Assembly (NCBI GenBank): GCA_965603205.1 | Contig: CBFDCC010000004.1 | Location: forward strand, 124,001 to 188,000 | Direction: 5' to 3' | DNA length: 64,000 nucleotides | Origin: Temperatibacter sp965603205 | GTDB lineage: Bacteria > Pseudomonadota > Alphaproteobacteria > Sphingomonadales > Kordiimonadaceae | Shown: positions 17,695 through 27,124 of the stretch, piece after piece | Numbering within the stretch: the first letter of the stretch is position 1 | How the letters are laid out: every line of letters begins with the position of its first letter | Translations under genes and position numbers: made by a program | Notes under the pieces: generated by a model | The model's database searches: none | Told to the model about the DNA's origin: nothing | Seen by the model: the letters and a program-made list of their open reading frames with translations, nothing else

Positions 17695-19242
17695 CTAATG
17701 TATACCGTGCATACGTTTTTTCATCATTGGTGTCAGAACCAAGATGAACAAACCAACACCGATGCTGTAGATGCCGATGGTGGTATAGACATCAATTGTG
17801 GCTGCAACATCTAATGCACCACTATCAGCGCCGTGGCCACCAGAACCTGTTAGCGAGCTAATCCAACCCGCCACATAGTTACCAAGAGCAGTAAATAGGA
17901 ACCAAGTCCCCATCATCAGACCAACGATTTTTGTCACAGATAATTTAGTCACCATGCTTAGGCCAACAGGGCTAAGGCAAAGCTCAGCCAGTGTTAACGA
18001 TAGATAGATCACAACCATCCAGATAAAGCTTTTATTTGCGCTGTCATCTAGCCCAATTCCCCAAGCAAAAATCACGTAACCAAGGCCAATCAACATCATT
18101 GCAATAGCAAATTTTCCCGGCGTTGATGGTTCAATCCCTCTACTAGAAAGTTTCACCCAAAGCCATGCAAAGACAGGGGCAAATAGTACGATAAAGGCTG
18201 GATTTAATAGCTGAACCTGAGATGCTAATACATTCATACCCAACACATTAAGATCAAATTGCTGATCGGCTAGCAGCGTTAGCGAGGCTGCTTGTTGCTC
18301 AAACAATGCCCAAAAAACCGACTGAATAGCAATAAGGAAACAAGCCACAAACAGGCGGTCGCGTTCTTCTGGATTACAGTTTTTAAAGGCGTAACCAATA
18401 ATAATTGCAATCATCAGGATACCTGAAACGCCCAGCATTTGCCCGACAACTTGCTGATATTGCATCATGTAAAAACTTGCAACGACAAGAACAAAACCAA
18501 ATAGATAAATAGTCCATTCTTTATTGACACCAATCGGTGATTTTTCTTTTAACACTGCTGGATTAGACGGCTCTGCGCGACCATCAAGGAAACGCTGCCC
18601 CCATAAGAATACCAAGAGACCAAACAGCATACCAATACCTGCAAGGCCAAATCCATAATTCCAACCATGTACTTCGCCTACATAACCAACAAGCGCTGTT
18701 GAAAGAACAGACCCTAAATTAATACCCATATAGAAGATTGAAAAGCCACCATCACGGCGTGGATCATTTTGACCATAAAGCGCACCAACTATTGTTGAAA
18801 TATTAGCTTTAAGGAAACCAACGCCTGTAATAATCAGCGCCAGCGACAAGAAGAACATATTAAGGTAAAACTCATCCCGTATAACAGTCACACCATCCGC
18901 CGCCATAAAGGAAGCTGGACCGTGGAAACCCATCAAAAAGTGGCCAGCCACCAGTAGCATTGCACCATAGGTCACAGCCTTGCGGCTCCCCAAATAGCGA
19001 TCAGCCATATAGCCGCCAATGATAGGCATCATATAAACAAGGCCTGCGTAGGCGCCGTAAATCATACTGGCCTTACCCGCAGTAAATAGATGATATTTTG
19101 TTAGATATAAAATAAGGATCGTGCGCATACCGTAGTATGAAAACCGCTCCCACATTTCAGTTAAAAAACAAATAGTTAGCCCAATTGGATGGCCCATAAA
19201 TTCGCGTGTTTGTGAACCTTCGCGTGACACGGTATTAGTCAT
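17695..19242 (-). CDS. POT/PTR2 family peptide:H+ symporter
   Basis: A 515-residue inner-membrane transporter with the family hallmarks: FLTEMWERFSYYGMRTILIL (the ExxERF motif of helix 1), GGYMADRYLGSRKAVTYG, and FSIFYMGINLGSVLSTAL in helix 5. About 14 hydrophobic segments are visible. It imports di- and tripeptides with protons. Its neighbours include secreted amidohydrolases and the window has several peptidases, consistent with peptide feeding. Promoter region is shared with the divergent nitrilase gene. Confidence 0.95.
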   Translation of the reverse strand: MTNTVSREGSQTREFMGHPIGLTICFLTEMWERFSYYGMRTILILYLTKYHLFTAGKASMIYGAYAGLVYMMPIIGGYMADRYLGSRKAVTYGAMLLVAGHFLMGFHGPASFMAADGVTVIRDEFYLNMFFLSLALIITGVGFLKANISTIVGALYGQNDPRRDGGFSIFYMGINLGSVLSTALVGYVGEVHGWNYGFGLAGIGMLFGLLVFLWGQRFLDGRAEPSNPAVLKEKSPIGVNKEWTIYLFGFVLVVASFYMMQYQQVVGQMLGVSGILMIAIIIGYAFKNCNPEERDRLFVACFLIAIQSVFWALFEQQAASLTLLADQQFDLNVLGMNVLASQVQLLNPAFIVLFAPVFAWLWVKLSSRGIEPSTPGKFAIAMMLIGLGYVIFAWGIGLDDSANKSFIWMVVIYLSLTLAELCLSPVGLSMVTKLSVTKIVGLMMGTWFLFTALGNYVAGWISSLTGSGGHGADSGALDVAATIDVYTTIGIYSIGVGLFILVLTPMMKKRMHGIH

Positions 19243-19449
19243 ATTTTTCCCTTAAGATCTTTTTTATTTGTACTTTCCGCATTTCCCTTTGCGGCCTTCA
19301 TGCGCTTTTGCACAAAGAATCATAGCCCCCTACAAAGCACAAACTAGTTTCAATCGGAAGTAAAAAGCATATTATTTACGCTAATAGTTATAGACCCATG
19401 CCATATTTTATGCTTCCTAGTAGCACTTTGAGCGTAGAGGGAATATAAA

Positions 19450-20406
19450 ATGTCTTCAAAAGATGAGTTAACAGTCGCGGCAGCACAAGTAGCATCAGTC
19501 TGGTGTGACCGCATTGCGACAACAGATAAAATGTTGAGCTATATCGCAGATGCATCAGCCAAAGGCGCAGAGCTCGTTGCCTTTGGCGAAGCTATTTTGC
19601 CTGGCTATCCCTATTGGATTGAGCTTACGGGCGGTGCTGCCTTTAACAATAAAAGACAAAAAGAAATTCATGCCCATTATATGGATCAGGCCGTGAATAT
19701 TGAACGCGGTGATCTTGAACCATTTCAAAAACTATGCGCTGAAAAGGGTATCGCTTGCTACTTGGGTATTATAGAAAATGCTAAGGATAGAGGTGGGCAT
19801 AGCCTGTATTGCTCCTTTGTCTATATTAACGAAAATGGCATCATTAGCTCGGTGCACCGTAAACTGATGCCAACCTATGAAGAGCGTCTTACTTGGTCAA
19901 TTGGTGATGGGCACGGCCTTGTTACGCACCCCATAAAATCCTTTACTGTTGGCGGATTAAACTGCTGGGAAAATTGGATGCCTCTTGCGCGCTCAGCCCT
20001 TTATGCCCAAGGAGAGGACCTGCATATAGCCTGCTGGCCCGGCGGGCCACAAAACACAGAAATCATCACACCCTTTATGGCGCTAGAGGGCCGCTCTTAC
20101 GTTTTATCGGTATCAGGCGTGTTGCGTAAAAGCGATTTTCCAAAAGATACACCCTACTATGAGGATATTATAGAAAAAGCACCGACAAACCTTGGTCTTG
20201 GTGGTTCTTGTCTTGCAGGACCAGATGGTCAGTGGATCATTGAGCCGATGAACGCAGATGAGCAAATTCAAATAGCTGAGATTGATCATGCTATTGTGCG
20301 ACAAGAACGTCAAAACTTTGATCCATCTGGCCATTATAGCAGGCCAGATGTATTCTCTTTAAACGTTGATCGCAGACGTCAAACAATAGCTACTTTTGAA
20401 GACTAG
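19450..20406 (+). CDS. Nitrilase superfamily carbon-nitrogen hydrolase
   Basis: A 318-residue enzyme with the complete Glu-Lys-Cys triad: E47 in AFGEAILPGYPYW, K138 in HRKLMPTYEERLTW and C172 in GLNCWENWMPLAR. The arrangement and the WPGGPQNTE region resemble true nitrilases and cyanide-active enzymes rather than amidases. An AGAGGGAA site precedes the ATG. The gene ends immediately against the stop of the convergent thioesterase gene. Confidence 0.93.
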   Translation: MSSKDELTVAAAQVASVWCDRIATTDKMLSYIADASAKGAELVAFGEAILPGYPYWIELTGGAAFNNKRQKEIHAHYMDQAVNIERGDLEPFQKLCAEKGIACYLGIIENAKDRGGHSLYCSFVYINENGIISSVHRKLMPTYEERLTWSIGDGHGLVTHPIKSFTVGGLNCWENWMPLARSALYAQGEDLHIACWPGGPQNTEIITPFMALEGRSYVLSVSGVLRKSDFPKDTPYYEDIIEKAPTNLGLGGSCLAGPDGQWIIEPMNADEQIQIAEIDHAIVRQERQNFDPSGHYSRPDVFSLNVDRRRQTIATFED

Positions 20407-20805
20407 TTATTTTTTAAGATCAATATCAAGAAAGACTTGATGACATGTTGCGCGCGCAATCAGTTTACCATCGCTTTCGCGGCGCAACACGCCATCAGCA
20501 ATTGCTTGACGTTTTCCCATACGTAAAATCGACCCTTCGCCGATTAATATATCGCCAGGCTTAGCACCGTGGGCAAAATCAACTGACATATGCCCTGTTG
20601 AAAATGGTCTGCCTGACGCAGCAAAACATGTCATACCGCAAACATCATCTAACATAGCCGCCAGAAATCCACCTTGAACACCGCCGACGGGATTAGCAAA
20701 AGCTTGTACCGTCTCAAAACGCAAGGTGCCTATTTGTGTTTCCTCATCAAAGGAAACAAAACTACCGTTCAGCGTTTCCATTGATGGGATATTTTTGCTT
20801 TCCAT
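20407..20805 (-). CDS. PaaI-type hotdog-fold thioesterase
   Basis: A 132-residue protein with the single hotdog domain: VGGVQGGFLAAMLDDVCGMTC is the central helix region with the GG(x)LA catalytic motif, then STGHMSVDFAHGAKPGDILI and the final strands. It probably hydrolyses an acyl-CoA; substrate unknown. Stop codons of this gene and the nitrilase are adjacent on opposite strands with no gap. Confidence 0.88.
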   Translation of the reverse strand: MESKNIPSMETLNGSFVSFDEETQIGTLRFETVQAFANPVGGVQGGFLAAMLDDVCGMTCFAASGRPFSTGHMSVDFAHGAKPGDILIGEGSILRMGKRQAIADGVLRRESDGKLIARATCHQVFLDIDLKK

Positions 20806-20817
20806 AGAATATATATC

Positions 20818-22869
20818 CTAAAAATTAGCCTGAAGGCTTATGCGCCACTCACGCCCCACAGCCAGTGTCTCCAACCCTGTCGATGATAGCGCAGAAATCA
20901 CCGTCGCGTTAAAAATATTTTCAGCGTCAAAACGGATGCTGGCATTATCGTTAAGATCATAGCCCATTCCAGCATTCACCTTAAAGACATCACCAAGAGC
21001 ACGCGCATTTAAATCATCATCAAACTGATTACTACTATAGCGCATCTCACTAGACACCCACCATGTCTCTGCTGCATAGGCTGCTGAGACATTCAGTGTA
21101 TGCTTTGGTGTTTGAACAGGTTTATTACCCACAACGCCTTTATTAGCTGCAAATTCGGTCACACGAGCATCAGCATATAGATACCCAGCTCTTAAATTCC
21201 ACGGACCTTCTGCCCAGCTCAAATCAAGCTCTAGGCCATCTGTGATGCTCTCATCAATATTATCACGTTGACGCAGCACACCACCACCAGGGACATAGCC
21301 ACCAAGCGGATAAAAACCCGGACCAAATCCAATGGTTACATTACCAACACCATCTTTTAAGTAAGCGCGGTAAATATTTAGTGATAGATCAAAATTATCA
21401 ATCTTGCCTTTAAAACCAGCTTCTAGCGTGTATAATTTTTCAGGTGTTAAGGCAGCATTTGCCTCTGTAATATCGTTAACCACACGGAATGGCCTGTAAT
21501 ATTCATTTAGTGTGGGCAGACGCCAGCTTTTAGACACGCCACCGACATAGGACCAATTATCATTAATTTCATATGTTACAGACGCACTAGCTGTAGGCAA
21601 TGTCCCGTTAACATCATCATAATCTTCACGGCGTGATACATCACCTGTAGCGATGACAGTTTCTTGGCGTACACCGCCATAAACATCATATTGATCTATG
21701 CGTAGCGATGCATCTGCCCTTAAGCGGTCAAACTGCCAAGCATGATTTATAAAGGCACCAAATATCTTTTGGTCCCCACCCGCATGACGGTTACCTAAAA
21801 AGCCACCACCTAAATTTTTATAATTTTCATTCACTTCGCCCGACATACGGCGAAAATCTATGCCCATCTCGATCATATCACCATGGGTTATACGCAGCGA
21901 ACTACCCGCGCCCCAAGCTGGTACATCATATTGATCTAGCACTTGTCTGCCTACTGTACGCTCTTCACGCGCTGAGGCAAAAACATTGGCAAAATCACGT
22001 GTTTTATAATAACTGATTAGCTCTGCGCCCCAAACATCGCCTTGATGGGCAATGCGCGCTGTGTAATCAACGGCCTCTGTACTATTAGGCGCAGCTTCAT
22101 AGCCGTTAATACGGTCTTCATTGAAATAGCGTACCTGCGCGTGCGCCGAAGTATTGCTATTAAATTCATGGGATAATCCCACATGGCCTGATGTTGATTT
22201 ACTGGCAGCTTTAGCATCAATAGGGCCGCGATCACGCGCTGCAAACAAATAGTCGCCATCTGTTTCAAACAAATTGATACCACCCGTCAGACGCGTGACA
22301 TTATCGTCCTCGCCAGCGCTAATGCTAGTACTTGCCGATAGTTGCTTGGCGTCATGGCTACCAAACGACACACTCATTCGGGTGAAGTCACCAGATGCTT
22401 TTGAATGCAGTGCGATGTTACCAGCCAGCGCGTAACTGCCAAATGCACCACCAGCGCCGCCGCGTTTAATATCAACGCGCGACAGTGAGTTTTGGTCAAT
22501 ACCTGCCCAATATACCCAACCACCGAATGGATCATTCATTGGCACACCATCAAGTGTAACAAGCGCGCGACCAGCACCATTAGCACCAACGGCCCGTATA
22601 GACAGACCTTGTATTGTTGGATGGGCTGTTAGGCTATTGGCGCGTCTAAATAAATGAACCCCAGGCACAGAAGATATGAGATCATCGAGCCTGCTCGTGG
22701 CTGACATTTCAATTTGTGAAGATAGGAGCGTAACGGCGCCAGTCTGCGGTGATGCTAGGCGTCCTGCAACAATCTCTATCTCTTCAATGGCTGGATTATT
22801 TGTTTCTGCCTGCAATGACGTCACTGACTGTGACAGGGCTACTATGGTTATCAAAGTGCGTTCGAACAT
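20818..22869 (-). CDS. TonB-dependent outer membrane receptor
   Basis: A 683-residue receptor. A Sec signal peptide (MFERTLITIVALSQSVTSLQA) precedes the plug domain, with GAGRALVTLDGVPMNDPFGG and RVDIKRGGAGGAFGSYALAG as plug motifs, then a 22-strand barrel ending in the aromatic C-terminus LQANF. ATG at 22869 chosen over an upstream TTG. The start overlaps the end of the cytochrome c gene by 74 nt in a different frame. It is third in an operon with a PQQ-type dehydrogenase and cytochrome c, so PQQ or a sugar is a plausible substrate. Confidence 0.93.
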   Translation of the reverse strand: MFERTLITIVALSQSVTSLQAETNNPAIEEIEIVAGRLASPQTGAVTLLSSQIEMSATSRLDDLISSVPGVHLFRRANSLTAHPTIQGLSIRAVGANGAGRALVTLDGVPMNDPFGGWVYWAGIDQNSLSRVDIKRGGAGGAFGSYALAGNIALHSKASGDFTRMSVSFGSHDAKQLSASTSISAGEDDNVTRLTGGINLFETDGDYLFAARDRGPIDAKAASKSTSGHVGLSHEFNSNTSAHAQVRYFNEDRINGYEAAPNSTEAVDYTARIAHQGDVWGAELISYYKTRDFANVFASAREERTVGRQVLDQYDVPAWGAGSSLRITHGDMIEMGIDFRRMSGEVNENYKNLGGGFLGNRHAGGDQKIFGAFINHAWQFDRLRADASLRIDQYDVYGGVRQETVIATGDVSRREDYDDVNGTLPTASASVTYEINDNWSYVGGVSKSWRLPTLNEYYRPFRVVNDITEANAALTPEKLYTLEAGFKGKIDNFDLSLNIYRAYLKDGVGNVTIGFGPGFYPLGGYVPGGGVLRQRDNIDESITDGLELDLSWAEGPWNLRAGYLYADARVTEFAANKGVVGNKPVQTPKHTLNVSAAYAAETWWVSSEMRYSSNQFDDDLNARALGDVFKVNAGMGYDLNDNASIRFDAENIFNATVISALSSTGLETLAVGREWRISLQANF

Positions 22870-23191
22870 AATTTGCAATCTCTACTATTTCTGTGTTGGT
22901 TAAATACTCAAAAGAACCCATTTCATTTTGCCACTGCGAATCTTCAACGGCATCGCTGCCCTTTAAAATCATCTCAATGACGCCACCGCGCACATTAGCA
23001 CGCTCAATATTTTTGAGCGAAGGCTGCATCATGGGTACCCCTGATCCATTTGTTTGATGGCATGAGCTACAATGTTCACCAAATAAAATTTTACCTGAAT
23101 CAGCAATTGCAGCACCACCAAAAAACAGACAGGCTGCAAGTGCTATATTCATAGTGCGGCATATAATCAAGACATCTTTAAACTTATTCAT
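22796..23191 (-). CDS. Monohaem cytochrome c
   Basis: A 131-residue periplasmic electron carrier with a hydrophobic export signal near residues 14-30, one haem motif CSSCH, the following GSGVPMMQPSL stretch, and MGSF before the last helix supplying the likely Met ligand. The start ATG at 23191 lies inside the last codons of the dehydrogenase gene (8-nt overlap). It probably takes electrons from the PQQ dehydrogenase encoded just upstream. An internal ATG at residue 14 is an alternative start. Confidence 0.9.
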   Translation of the reverse strand: MNKFKDVLIICRTMNIALAACLFFGGAAIADSGKILFGEHCSSCHQTNGSGVPMMQPSLKNIERANVRGGVIEMILKGSDAVEDSQWQNEMGSFEYLTNTEIVEIANYVRTHFDNHSSPVTVSDVIAGRNK

Positions 23192-24440
23192 GTGTGATAC
23201 GCCAGATACGGCCATCTTGCATCAAGCTACCGATATATAGTGCGCCGTCAGGACCTTCAGCCAGCCCCATTGGACGATGTTTAGCGTCGGCTGGAGAGGT
23301 AACTGTACCACCCCGAACGCCCGTTGCAAATCCATCAGCAAATACGGACCAATCGCCACCGACACTGCCATCAGCTGCCATTGGTACCGCTACGACATTA
23401 TAACCAGCCTGTGCGGGCTTGCGGTTCCACGACCCATGAAATGCGATAAGGGCTGTACCCTTTGCAAGGCCTGTTTTTTCACTAACAAAAATTAAATCAT
23501 TCGGTGCCCAGTGACCTGGGAAGTCTGCAATTGGCTTTTGACCAATGTCAGATGTTTTAACGCCATCGCCGCCATATTCAGGCATCATCATCCGTGACCC
23601 CTTTGATGGATCATAATAGCTATAGGGCCAACCTAGATCTGCACCTTGCTTGATACGGTGAAACTCTTCAGCTGGCAACTCTCCACTAGCCTGTTCATCT
23701 GGGAAAAGATCAGGAAATAAGGAAAATAATTGATCACGACCATGTTGCACCAAATATAAATCATCAGCATATGCACTCCACTCTAGAGCTACGGCGTTAC
23801 GGTGCCCTGTAGAATATTGAACACCGCCATTGTCTTGAGTTTGATCTATTACATCATCTTTAAACTGCCAAACGCTAGCTTGATATTTTAGCTGAGGGCA
23901 AGGCATCATGCCAGGAGATCCTTTTGTGCGGGATTTCTCCATACAAGCATTGCTCGGCGCGCCTACATTCACATACATATGGCCTTTATCATCAAAGGTG
24001 AGCGACTTAGCAGCATGGTTACCTTGCTTAAGCATACCCTTGACGATCGTTTCCTTTGCACCCGTTGGTTTACCGGATGCATCTAATTTGAAACGCACAA
24101 CATATTGATTGGCACCAAAATATAAGTGTCCTTTGTGTATAGCCATGCCCGTACCAGACATATCGTCACCAAAATAAACCGTCTGATCAGCAACACCGTC
24201 ACCGTTATCATCTTTAAGACCTACAATACCCTTGCCGTCTTTTTTACGCGCCAGCGCACCATATACCCAGCCGCTATCCGTAACAGCTAAATGGCGCACT
24301 TTGCCAATACCATCGGCTAGAATTGTTGCCTTAAATCCATCAGGTAAATGAATACCTAAATCTACATCGGATGCAGAAAGTTGTGTCGTTCCCGACAGAA
24401 GTGCCGCACCTAAAATAATATTTTTGACTGTTTTGATCAT
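23184..24440 (-). CDS. PQQ-dependent sugar/sorbosone dehydrogenase-type beta-propeller
   Basis: A 418-residue secreted protein with signal peptide (to about SASD, residues 22-25). It has the soluble-glucose/sorbosone-dehydrogenase pattern: LPDGFKATILADGIGKVRHLAV, QGNHAAKSLTFDDKGHMYVNVG, STGHRNAVALEW, GADLGWPYSYYDP and GSWNRKPAQAGYNVV, with blades ending PMGLAEGPDGALYIGSL. Histidine and arginine residues typical of PQQ contact are in these segments. It heads an operon with a cytochrome c and a TonB receptor. The exact sugar is unknown. Confidence 0.88.
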   Translation of the reverse strand: MIKTVKNIILGAALLSGTTQLSASDVDLGIHLPDGFKATILADGIGKVRHLAVTDSGWVYGALARKKDGKGIVGLKDDNGDGVADQTVYFGDDMSGTGMAIHKGHLYFGANQYVVRFKLDASGKPTGAKETIVKGMLKQGNHAAKSLTFDDKGHMYVNVGAPSNACMEKSRTKGSPGMMPCPQLKYQASVWQFKDDVIDQTQDNGGVQYSTGHRNAVALEWSAYADDLYLVQHGRDQLFSLFPDLFPDEQASGELPAEEFHRIKQGADLGWPYSYYDPSKGSRMMMPEYGGDGVKTSDIGQKPIADFPGHWAPNDLIFVSEKTGLAKGTALIAFHGSWNRKPAQAGYNVVAVPMAADGSVGGDWSVFADGFATGVRGGTVTSPADAKHRPMGLAEGPDGALYIGSLMQDGRIWRITHE

Positions 24441-24530
24441 AATTCTCTCCCTCAGTGTTGAAGATATAGTTATAGTGCCATTTAATGAAGCACAATAGTA
24501 AAGATTACGTAATTGTAAGGAATGAACTAC

Positions 24531-25118
24531 ATGGCCTTTAACCCGACCAACACCGAGACGTTAAATCTGCTGCTTAACCGCCGCTCGGTTAAGACCAAAA
24601 ACATGATTGAACCGGGGCCAAACCATGATGAGTTAACGCAGATTTTAACCGCTGCGGCCCGTGTACCCGATCACGGCAAACTAGCGCCATGGCGGTTTAT
24701 CGTCGTTGATGGCGATGAACGCGCTAAATTAGGCAACATCATAGCCGACGCCTTAGCTGCCGAGAGTGACGTTAGTGAAAAGGTGCGTGAAAAGATGAAG
24801 GATTATGGCACACAGGCCCCCACCTGCATCATCGCAGTCTACAGCCCTTCATGCGAACGCCCTGTACCCGTTTGGGAACAGCATTTATCAACAGGTGCCG
24901 CCTGTCAAAACCTACTAGTAGCTGCCCATGCTCTTGGTTATGTGGGACAGTGGCTAACAGGGTGGGCGGCCTACAGTAAAACAGTATGGAAAGAACTAGG
25001 CCTGCATCATGATGAAATGATTGCTGGTTTTATCTTCCTTGGGTCACAGGGTAAGGAACCATCAGAGCGCCCACGCCCTGACATGGATAAGGTTATTAAA
25101 TGGGGGCTACCTAAATAA
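24531..25118 (+). CDS. Nitroreductase family protein (YdjA-like)
   Basis: A 195-residue flavoprotein resembling the short YdjA/TdsD group: LLLNRRSVKTKNMIEPGPN, AARVPDHGKLAPWRFIVV for FMN binding, and GYVGQWLTGWAAYS. ATG at 24531 has AAGGA nine bases upstream; an ATG three codons earlier abuts that site. Its stop overlaps the selO start by one base (TAATG), so the two are translationally coupled. Confidence 0.9.
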   Translation: MAFNPTNTETLNLLLNRRSVKTKNMIEPGPNHDELTQILTAAARVPDHGKLAPWRFIVVDGDERAKLGNIIADALAAESDVSEKVREKMKDYGTQAPTCIIAVYSPSCERPVPVWEQHLSTGAACQNLLVAAHALGYVGQWLTGWAAYSKTVWKELGLHHDEMIAGFIFLGSQGKEPSERPRPDMDKVIKWGLPK

Positions 25119-26542
25119 TGCCCATATCTGATCAGTATAAAGCTGCACCAATCTTCCAAACATTAGGTGAAGATTTTGGCGACATAGTTACAGTCGCTGA
25201 TTTCCCACAAACGATTTTGCGCTATAAAAATGATACCCAAGCCGCCACCGTAGGATTAGATAAGCTGAGCGATGCTGAGTGGATAAAACACTTCGGACGT
25301 TTTGAGCCTCTACCTGATAATTTACCAAACCCCATAGCGCAGCGTTATCACGGCCACCAATTTAGGCAATATAATCCTGATATTGGTGATGGACGCGGCT
25401 TTTTATTTGCCCAACTAAAAGACACGCAGGCACGCACGCTTGATTTAGGCACCAAGGGCAGCGGCACTACCCCCCATAGCCGCGCGGGTGATGGCCGCTT
25501 AACACTGAAAGGCGGCGTGCGCGAGATCATGGCGACCGAGATGCTAGGAGCGCTGGGCGTTAATACATCAAAGACATTCTCGTTGATCGAAACGGGTGAA
25601 GCACTAGAGCGCGGGGATGAGCCATCCCCCACTCGCTCAGCCGTTATGGTACGACTGTCACACGGTCATATCCGCATCGGCAGTTTCCAACGCCTCGCCT
25701 ATCTTAGTCAGACTGACAATATCCAAAAACTAGTGGATTACTGTCTCACGCATTATTTTAATGAAGATATTAAAGCGAGTGGCGCAGATAGATGTCTTCA
25801 GTTTCTAGAACTCGTTTGCAGACGTACGGCTACTCTAACGGCTGAGACTTTAGCGGCTGGCTTTATCCACGGCGTGCTTAATAGCGATAACATCAACATC
25901 ACAGGCGAAAGCTTTGATTATGGGCCGTGGCGTTTTCTAGATCGTCTTGACCCCAATCATACGGCTGCGTATTTTGATCGGACAGGGTTATATAGCTATG
26001 GCCGTCAGGGCGAGGCTATATTATGGGATACCTATCAACTAGCTGGTACATTAATTGAGATTTGTGATGAAGCGGATGTACGCAAAATACTTGATGGCTG
26101 GGAAGGCCACTTGCATCATGAAATGCGCCGTACCCATATGGCTAAACTAGGCCTAAAGGAAACTAGCGCCGCTGCTGATGATGATTTCCTCAATCAAATT
26201 CTGAAATTCCTAGTGGAAAATGATATTCCATTTGAGCAATTCTTCTTTGATTGGTTCTGCGGGGCAAAAAGCGAGCCTCGCGCTAAGGCTAGTCCTTTCT
26301 CTCATTTCTATGCACAGGATAATTTCACGGATATAAAAGCACAGGTCATGGCAAGGGCACCTGACCGTCCCGAAAGGTTAGATCACGAATATTTTACTCT
26401 GGATAGTCCCTGCACCATGCTAATTGATGAAGTTGAGGCCTTATGGTCGCACATTGATGAGCGAGATGATTGGCAGCCACTTTATAAAAAGCTACAAGAT
26501 ATTACTTTAATGAAAGGTGCCTTACAGCCAAGACATGGATAA
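25118..26542 (+). CDS. selO: SelO/YdiU family protein adenylyltransferase
   Basis: A 474-residue pseudokinase-fold AMPylator. Motifs are present in order: AQRYHGHQFRQYNPDIGDGR, LDLGTKGSGTTPHSRAGDGR (nucleotide loop), GGVREIMATEM, GFIHGVLNSDN (catalytic loop) and ESFDYGPWRFLD with the metal-binding Asp. E. coli SelO has DYGPFGF at the last site; here W-R replaces F-G. SelO AMPylates redox proteins and affects glutathionylation. It is coupled to a nitroreductase and followed by a redoxin. Confidence 0.93.
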   Translation: MPISDQYKAAPIFQTLGEDFGDIVTVADFPQTILRYKNDTQAATVGLDKLSDAEWIKHFGRFEPLPDNLPNPIAQRYHGHQFRQYNPDIGDGRGFLFAQLKDTQARTLDLGTKGSGTTPHSRAGDGRLTLKGGVREIMATEMLGALGVNTSKTFSLIETGEALERGDEPSPTRSAVMVRLSHGHIRIGSFQRLAYLSQTDNIQKLVDYCLTHYFNEDIKASGADRCLQFLELVCRRTATLTAETLAAGFIHGVLNSDNINITGESFDYGPWRFLDRLDPNHTAAYFDRTGLYSYGRQGEAILWDTYQLAGTLIEICDEADVRKILDGWEGHLHHEMRRTHMAKLGLKETSAAADDDFLNQILKFLVENDIPFEQFFFDWFCGAKSEPRAKASPFSHFYAQDNFTDIKAQVMARAPDRPERLDHEYFTLDSPCTMLIDEVEALWSHIDERDDWQPLYKKLQDITLMKGALQPRHG

Positions 26543-26563
26543 CGATTATTTAGGAAATAGATT

Positions 26564-27115
26564 ATGCGATTTTTTACATCATTACTGACTATTATTATTT
26601 TATCTATCACATCTATGGCGGACGCGCCCGATGACCTTGGCCCTGCCATAGGCTCAAAAATACCACATAATCTAGAAACCATTGACCAACATGGTGCCGC
26701 ACAAAATATTGATAGCCTGATGGGCGAAAAGGGGCTGGTTCTGGCTTTTTTCAGATCGGCAGAATGGTGCCCCTACTGTCAAATGCAGTTAGTTGATCTT
26801 AAGATCAATGCTGTAGAGAGCATTCGCGCTAAGGGGTATAATCTGGCAGCTATCAGTTATGATAACACCGATACATTAGCCGCATTTCATGAAAAATGGA
26901 GTATTGATTACCCGCTATTGTCTGACGAGGGTTCCGTAGCTATTGATGCCTTTGGCCTTAGAAACCCTGAATATAAAAAGGGTGGCATGGCGCATGGTGT
27001 ACCCTATCCTATATTATTTATCATTAACCCCGATAAAGTAATCCTCAAGAAATTGCACACGCCCAATTACCGCAAGCGCCCACCAACCGCCGATATTATC
27101 GCAGCGCTAGATTAA
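26564..27115 (+). CDS. Exported peroxiredoxin-like protein (AhpC/TSA redoxin)
   Basis: A 183-residue redoxin with a signal peptide (MRFFTSLLTIIILSITSMADA) and a CPYC active site in FFRSAEWCPYCQMQLVDL. The CPYC pair is glutaredoxin-like while the scaffold resembles AhpC/TSA. It follows selO by 21 nt on the same strand, so it is probably part of that operon. Function in periplasmic thiol redox control is inferred. Confidence 0.88.
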   Translation: MRFFTSLLTIIILSITSMADAPDDLGPAIGSKIPHNLETIDQHGAAQNIDSLMGEKGLVLAFFRSAEWCPYCQMQLVDLKINAVESIRAKGYNLAAISYDNTDTLAAFHEKWSIDYPLLSDEGSVAIDAFGLRNPEYKKGGMAHGVPYPILFIINPDKVILKKLHTPNYRKRPPTADIIAALD

Positions 27116-27124
27116 AGCGTTAGT

